Shown: positions 61,128-64,000 of the stretch, piece after piece | Layout: each line of letters opens with the position of its first letter | Numbering within the stretch: position 1 is the stretch's first letter | Source: Bacillus fungorum | GTDB lineage: Bacteria > Bacillota > Bacilli > Bacillales > Bacillaceae_G | NCBI RefSeq assembly: GCF_002746455.1 | Contig: NZ_NWUW01000011.1 | Location: 87,677-151,676, forward strand | Reading direction: 5' to 3' | Length of the DNA: 64,000 bases | Made by a program: the position numbers and the translations under genes | The notes under the pieces: generated by a model | Told to the model about the DNA's origin: nothing | The model's database searches: none | The model's input: the letters and a program-made list of their open reading frames with translations, nothing else

Positions 61128-61182
61128 TTCTACATATAAATCAATGTATGTGTAACGGAAATGTAAGAGGAGGTGCTCGTTG

Positions 61183-63654
61183 ATGTCAGACAATCAACAA
61201 CAAGCACGAATTCGAGAAATTAATATTAGTCATGAAATGCGTACCTCATTTTTAGATTACGCGATGAGTGTTATCGTATCTCGTGCATTACCAGATGTTC
61301 GTGATGGGTTAAAACCAGTTCATCGTAGGGTTTTATATGCGATGAATGATTTAGGAATTACAGCTGATAAAGCATATAAGAAGTCGGCGCGTATTGTCGG
61401 CGAAGTAATTGGTAAGTATCACCCCCACGGAGATTCAGCTGTTTATGAAACGATGGTACGTATGGCGCAAGATTTTAGTCAACGTTATATGCTTGTTGAT
61501 GGTCATGGTAACTTTGGTTCTGTTGATGGAGATTCAGCGGCAGCAATGCGTTATACAGAAGCAAGAATGTCTAAGATTTCTATGGAATTAATACGTGATA
61601 TTTCAAAAAATACAATTGATTATCAAGATAACTATGATGGTTCTGAAAGAGAGCCAATTGTATTACCAGCTCGTTTCCCTAACCTACTAGTAAATGGTAC
61701 GACGGGTATTGCAGTTGGTATGGCAACAAACATTCCGCCGCATCAACTTGGCGAAGTAATTGACGGTGTATTGGCATTAAGCCATAACCCTGACATTACC
61801 ATTGCGGAATTAATGGAATATATTCCTGGGCCAGACTTCCCAACGTCAGGTTTAATCTTAGGGCGAAGTGGTATTCGTAGAGCTTATGAAACAGGACGAG
61901 GTTCTATTATGCTTCGTGCCAAAGTTGAAATTGAAGAGAAATCAAATGGTAAACAATCTATTATCGTAACGGAACTACCTTATCAAGTTAATAAGGCGCG
62001 ATTAATTGAAAAAATTGCAGAATTAGTTCGCGATAAGAAAATTGAAGGTATTACAGATTTACGTGATGAATCAGATCGAAATGGTATGCGTATTGTTATG
62101 GAAGTACGTCGTGATGCAAATGCCAATGTACTATTAAATAATCTATATAAACACACGGCACTTCAAACGAGCTTCGGTATTAATATGTTGTCTCTTGTAA
62201 ATGGAGAGCCGCAAGTCCTAAATCTAAAACAAAATCTATATTATTATTTAGAGCATCAAAAGGTAGTAATTCGTAGACGTACTGCTTACGAATTAGAGAA
62301 AGCAGAAGCACGTGCCCACATTCTAGAGGGATTACGCATTGCGTTAGATCACCTTGATGAAGTTATTACTTTAATCCGTAGTTCAAAAACAGCTGATATC
62401 GCAAAGCAAGGTTTAATGGAACGTTTCGGTTTAAGTGAGAAACAAGCACAAGCGATTTTAGATATGCGCTTGCAACGTTTAACAGGATTAGAACGTGAAA
62501 AAATCGAGCAAGAATATCAAGATTTAATGAAGTTAATTGCTGAATTAAAGGCGATCTTAGCAGATGAAGAGAAAGTTCTTGAGATTATTCGAGAAGAATT
62601 AACAGAAGTAAAAGAGCGCTTCAATGATAAGAGACGAACAGAAATCACAATCGGCGGTATGGAATTTATTGAAGATGAAGATCTAATTCCAGAGCAAAAT
62701 ATTGCAATTACGTTAACTCATAACGGTTATATTAAGAGGTTACCAGCTTCTACGTACAAAACACAGAACCGTGGTGGACGTGGTGTACAAGGAATGGGAA
62801 CGAACGATGATGATTTCGTAGAACATTTATTGACTACTTCTACACATGATCATATTTTATTCTTCACAAACAAGGGTAAAGTATATCGTACAAAAGGATA
62901 TGAAATTCCAGAGTATAGTCGTACAGCGAAAGGGCTACCGATTATTAACCTATTAGGGGTAGATAAGGGTGAATGGATCAACGCCATTATTCCAATTCGT
63001 GAGTTTGGTGACGACCAGTTCCTATTCTTTACAACGAAACAAGGTATCTCTAAGAGAACGCCACTCTCATCATTTGCAAATATACGTACGAACGGTTTAA
63101 TTGCAATTTCGCTTCGTGAAGAAGATGAAGTGATTTCTGTACGTTTAACATCTGGTGATAAGGATATTATCGTAGGGACAAGTAATGGTATGTTAATTCG
63201 CTTCAATGAACAAGATGTACGTTCTATGGGCCGTAATGCAGCTGGTGTAAAAGCCATTACACTAGGCGAAGAGGACCAAGTCGTAGGTATGGAAATTGTT
63301 GAAGAGGATACGAATGTTTTAATTGTAACGAAGAATGGATATGGTAAGCGTACGCCGGTTGAAGAGTATCGACTACAGAGTCGTGGTGGTAAAGGTCTGA
63401 AGACTTGTAACATTACAGATAAGAACGGTAAATTAGTAGCGGTTAAGTCTGTAACAGGTGAAGAAGACATTATGTTAATTACAGCAGCGGGTGTTATTAT
63501 TCGTATGCCAGTTGATCAAATCTCTCAAATGGGACGTAATACACAAGGTGTTCGTCTAATTCGATTAGAAGATGAGCAAGAGGTAGCGACGGTAGCAAAA
63601 GCACAAAAAGATGACGAAGAAGAAACGAGCGAAGAGGTTTCTTCAGAAGAATAA
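61183..63654 (+). CDS. gyrA: DNA gyrase subunit A
   Basis: 823 residues from the ATG at 61183, eight bases behind GAGGAGG. Winged-helix catalytic domain with Tyr124 in [11 protein letters not shown], coiled coil, and a six-bladed C-terminal DNA-wrapping domain with the GyrA box in [10 protein letters not shown]. The quinolone region reads [10 protein letters not shown], with Ser85 and Glu89 unmutated. It ends in an acidic tail (...[12 protein letters not shown]). A terminator follows. Confidence 0.98.
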   Translation: MSDNQQQARIREINISHEMRTSFLDYAMSVIVSRALPDVRDGLKPVHRRVLYAMNDLGITADKAYKKSARIVGEVIGKYHPHGDSAVYETMVRMAQDFSQRYMLVDGHGNFGSVDGDSAAAMRYTEARMSKISMELIRDISKNTIDYQDNYDGSEREPIVLPARFPNLLVNGTTGIAVGMATNIPPHQLGEVIDGVLALSHNPDITIAELMEYIPGPDFPTSGLILGRSGIRRAYETGRGSIMLRAKVEIEEKSNGKQSIIVTELPYQVNKARLIEKIAELVRDKKIEGITDLRDESDRNGMRIVMEVRRDANANVLLNNLYKHTALQTSFGINMLSLVNGEPQVLNLKQNLYYYLEHQKVVIRRRTAYELEKAEARAHILEGLRIALDHLDEVITLIRSSKTADIAKQGLMERFGLSEKQAQAILDMRLQRLTGLEREKIEQEYQDLMKLIAELKAILADEEKVLEIIREELTEVKERFNDKRRTEITIGGMEFIEDEDLIPEQNIAITLTHNGYIKRLPASTYKTQNRGGRGVQGMGTNDDDFVEHLLTTSTHDHILFFTNKGKVYRTKGYEIPEYSRTAKGLPIINLLGVDKGEWINAIIPIREFGDDQFLFFTTKQGISKRTPLSSFANIRTNGLIAISLREEDEVISVRLTSGDKDIIVGTSNGMLIRFNEQDVRSMGRNAAGVKAITLGEEDQVVGMEIVEEDTNVLIVTKNGYGKRTPVEEYRLQSRGGKGLKTCNITDKNGKLVAVKSVTGEEDIMLITAAGVIIRMPVDQISQMGRNTQGVRLIRLEDEQEVATVAKAQKDDEEETSEEVSSEE

Positions 63655-63655
63655 G

Positions 63656-63676
63656 AGAGGGGGATTTCTCCCCTCT
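63656..63676 (+). terminator. Terminator downstream of gyrA
   Basis: AGAGGGG and CCCCTCT, 7-bp GC-rich stem with a 7-base loop, then TTATTTTTTT. Confidence 0.85.
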
Positions 63677-63770
63677 TTATTTTTTTATAATAATACTTGC
63701 ATAGATAAGAGAAAGCTTATATAATAGGCAGAGTCAGCAAATGAGACATACAAGTTATTGAAAAAACTTG

Positions 63771-63799
63771 TTGACGAAAATAATATACTATGATATATT
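63771..63799 (+). promoter_or_regulatory. rRNA operon promoter
   Basis: TTGACG (63771-63776) and TATATT (63794-63799) with 17-bp spacing and an extended -10 TG (63791-63792). The leader to 63896 contains TTGAACTTTGAAAACTAAAC, a boxA-like antitermination context seen before Bacillus rRNA operons. Nothing else is seen in 63677-63896. Confidence 0.82.
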
Positions 63800-63896
63800 A
63801 TAAAAGTCGCTGAAACGCGATGTTGAACTTTGAAAACTAAACGAAACAAACAACGTGAAACGTCAATTTTTATTTTTAGATGCTAGACAAACTAAC

Positions 63897-64000
<104 letters not shown>

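Noticed and set aside
62850..63470. 206-codon minus-strand frame inside gyrA
   Set aside because: Antisense shadow of the conserved GyrA C-terminal domain; Ser/Pro/Thr-rich composition typical of such shadows.
63851..63862. ACGTGAAACG in the rRNA leader as a parS
   Set aside because: Only one half of the parS palindrome is present.

Overview
The window is a stretch of a low-GC Firmicute chromosome that crosses the replication origin. The 104 bases of 16S rRNA at the right edge, including the V1 stretch after the TGCAAGTCGAGCGAATGG block, read like the Bacillus cereus group. The gene content agrees: nitric oxide synthase, a second Mn/Fe superoxide dismutase, an lrgAB-lytSR cluster, fused MsrAB, and no remB between recF and gyrB. 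The species within the group cannot be fixed from this sequence.

Layout. 1-26 kb is the accessory-leaning left part: a TetR-controlled RND pump, msrAB, an AI-2E family permease, lrgAB with its LytSR two-component system, an MFS permease behind a PyrR-type RNA attenuator, nos and sodA, an epimerase, an AmiS/UreI channel, galE, a PAQR/hemolysin III protein beside a DUF1836 protein, dbpA, an acyltransferase, guaC, pepF and a radical SAM protein. 26-34 kb is rlmH, yyzF, yyxA and the walRKHIJ cell-wall regulon operon. 33.9-34.4 kb is a Lys-Glu-Asp-Phe tRNA operon. 34.4-42.1 kb is purA, dnaB, rplI, gdpP, yybS and the rpsF-ssb-rpsR operon. 42-54.4 kb is ychF, yyzM, a MscS channel, yyaC, spo0J-soj-noc, rsmG-mnmG-mnmE, jag-spoIIIJ-rnpA-rpmH. 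54.4-64 kb is oriC with dnaA-dnaN-yaaA-recF-gyrB-gyrA, then an rRNA operon.

Genes left of about 54.4 kb are mostly on the minus strand and those right of it are on the plus strand, so most genes are co-directional with forks leaving an origin in the dnaA-dnaN gap (about 56.35-56.49 kb), where R-type DnaA boxes, a DnaA-trio-like CTA repeat and an AT-rich stretch line up. Other replication and segregation sites are present: a DnaA-box cluster at rlmH/yyzF, a parS in spo0J, a near-perfect Noc-type site in soj, and a parS-like palindrome in front of noc.

Nucleotide metabolism control is visible three times: a PyrR-type attenuator before the MFS gene and paired PurBox-like elements with identical spacing before guaC and purA. 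I see no insertion sequence, prophage or CRISPR array. One gene remnant (16.3 kb) and several short genes were not obvious from long open frames.
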